A stretch of 14,104 nucleotides of DNA from an uncultured Lachnospiraceae bacterium (lineage in GTDB: Bacteria > Bacillota_A > Clostridia > Lachnospirales > Lachnospiraceae). The notes below the pieces were generated by a model that saw only the letters and a program-made list of their open reading frames with translations, had not been told where the DNA came from and did not search any database. The translations under genes were made by a program, and so were the position numbers. Location: positions 1 to 14,104 of the forward strand of contig CAJLNC010000066.1 of assembly GCA_905207905.1 (NCBI GenBank), written 5' to 3'. Of this stretch, positions 14,039 through 14,104 are shown piece after piece (the stretch's first letter is position 1; every line of letters begins with the position of its first letter).

Positions 14039-14104
14039 ATGATCAGTGCAAATAATGTAACTCTTCGAATCGGCAAGAAAGCCCTGTTTGAAGATGTGAA
14101 TATT
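14039..14104 (+). CDS. ABC-F family ATPase, N-terminal fragment (runs off the right edge)
   Basis: Only 22 residues are visible: MISANNVTLRIGKKALFEDV then NI. This is the beta-strand opening of the first nucleotide-binding domain of ABC-F proteins (YkpA/YbiT/EttA-like), which has the form of I-S-A-N-N-V-T-L-R followed by G-x-K-x-L-F. These soluble twin-ATPase proteins bind the ribosomal E site and help with stalled ribosomes or antibiotic protection. The Walker A motif lies beyond the edge, so the subgroup cannot be decided. The start is well supported by AAGGAGG (14025-14031) seven bases upstream. It follows mntP on the same strand after 99 bp. Confidence 0.8.
   Translation, partial: MISANNVTLRIGKKALFEDVNI

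Noticed and set aside
13519..14076. A 185-codon minus-strand frame overlapping mntP
   Set aside because: It is the shadow of mntP. The plus-strand gene has family motifs, a ribosome-binding site and a regulated leader.

Overview
The window reads as chromosomal DNA from a Clostridia-type anaerobe, most likely a gut member of the Lachnospiraceae. The grounds are a pyruvate:ferredoxin oxidoreductase preceded by a near-consensus promoter, Gram-positive style GGAGG ribosome-binding sites, the era-recO-glycyl-tRNA synthetase cluster, and a family mix (M16C peptidase, DUF1461 membrane protein, CofE-like protein) usual in that family. The assignment is inference from gene content, not a database match. 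No phage, transposase, CRISPR array, rRNA or tRNA gene was seen.

Layout. Eight genes on the minus strand fill 1-12695. In transcription order they are nifJ (pyruvate:ferredoxin oxidoreductase), a CofE-like protein, a DUF1461 membrane protein, a large M16C zinc peptidase, era, recO, a small lipoprotein, and glyQS, which runs off the left edge. nifJ and the CofE-like gene each have their own promoter and a hairpin terminator behind them, so they look monocistronic. era, recO, the lipoprotein gene and glyQS are tightly spaced and look like one operon for ribosome maturation, DNA repair and tRNA charging. On the plus strand at the right end are mntP (Mn2+ exporter) and the start of an ABC-F ATPase gene that continues past the edge.

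The most informative non-coding stretch is 12696-13381. It holds divergent promoters for nifJ and mntP, a 115-bp long-hairpin repeat with 13-bp perfect terminal inverted repeats, a yybP-ykoY-type manganese riboswitch candidate, and an intrinsic terminator whose 5' arm uses the same bases as the 3' strand of the aptamer's closing helix P1. That is the expected geometry of a Mn2+-on transcriptional switch for an exporter.

Two dispersed repeat families are visible. The 115-117 bp hairpin element occurs upstream of era (3166-3282) and in the mntP leader (12955-13069), in opposite orientations, with a base-pair change that keeps its stem. A second repeat built of two hairpins plus a conserved tail occurs upstream of era (3318-3390) and in the leader of the CofE-like gene (8800-8885). 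The 414-bp gap between the peptidase gene and era is made almost wholly of such palindromes.
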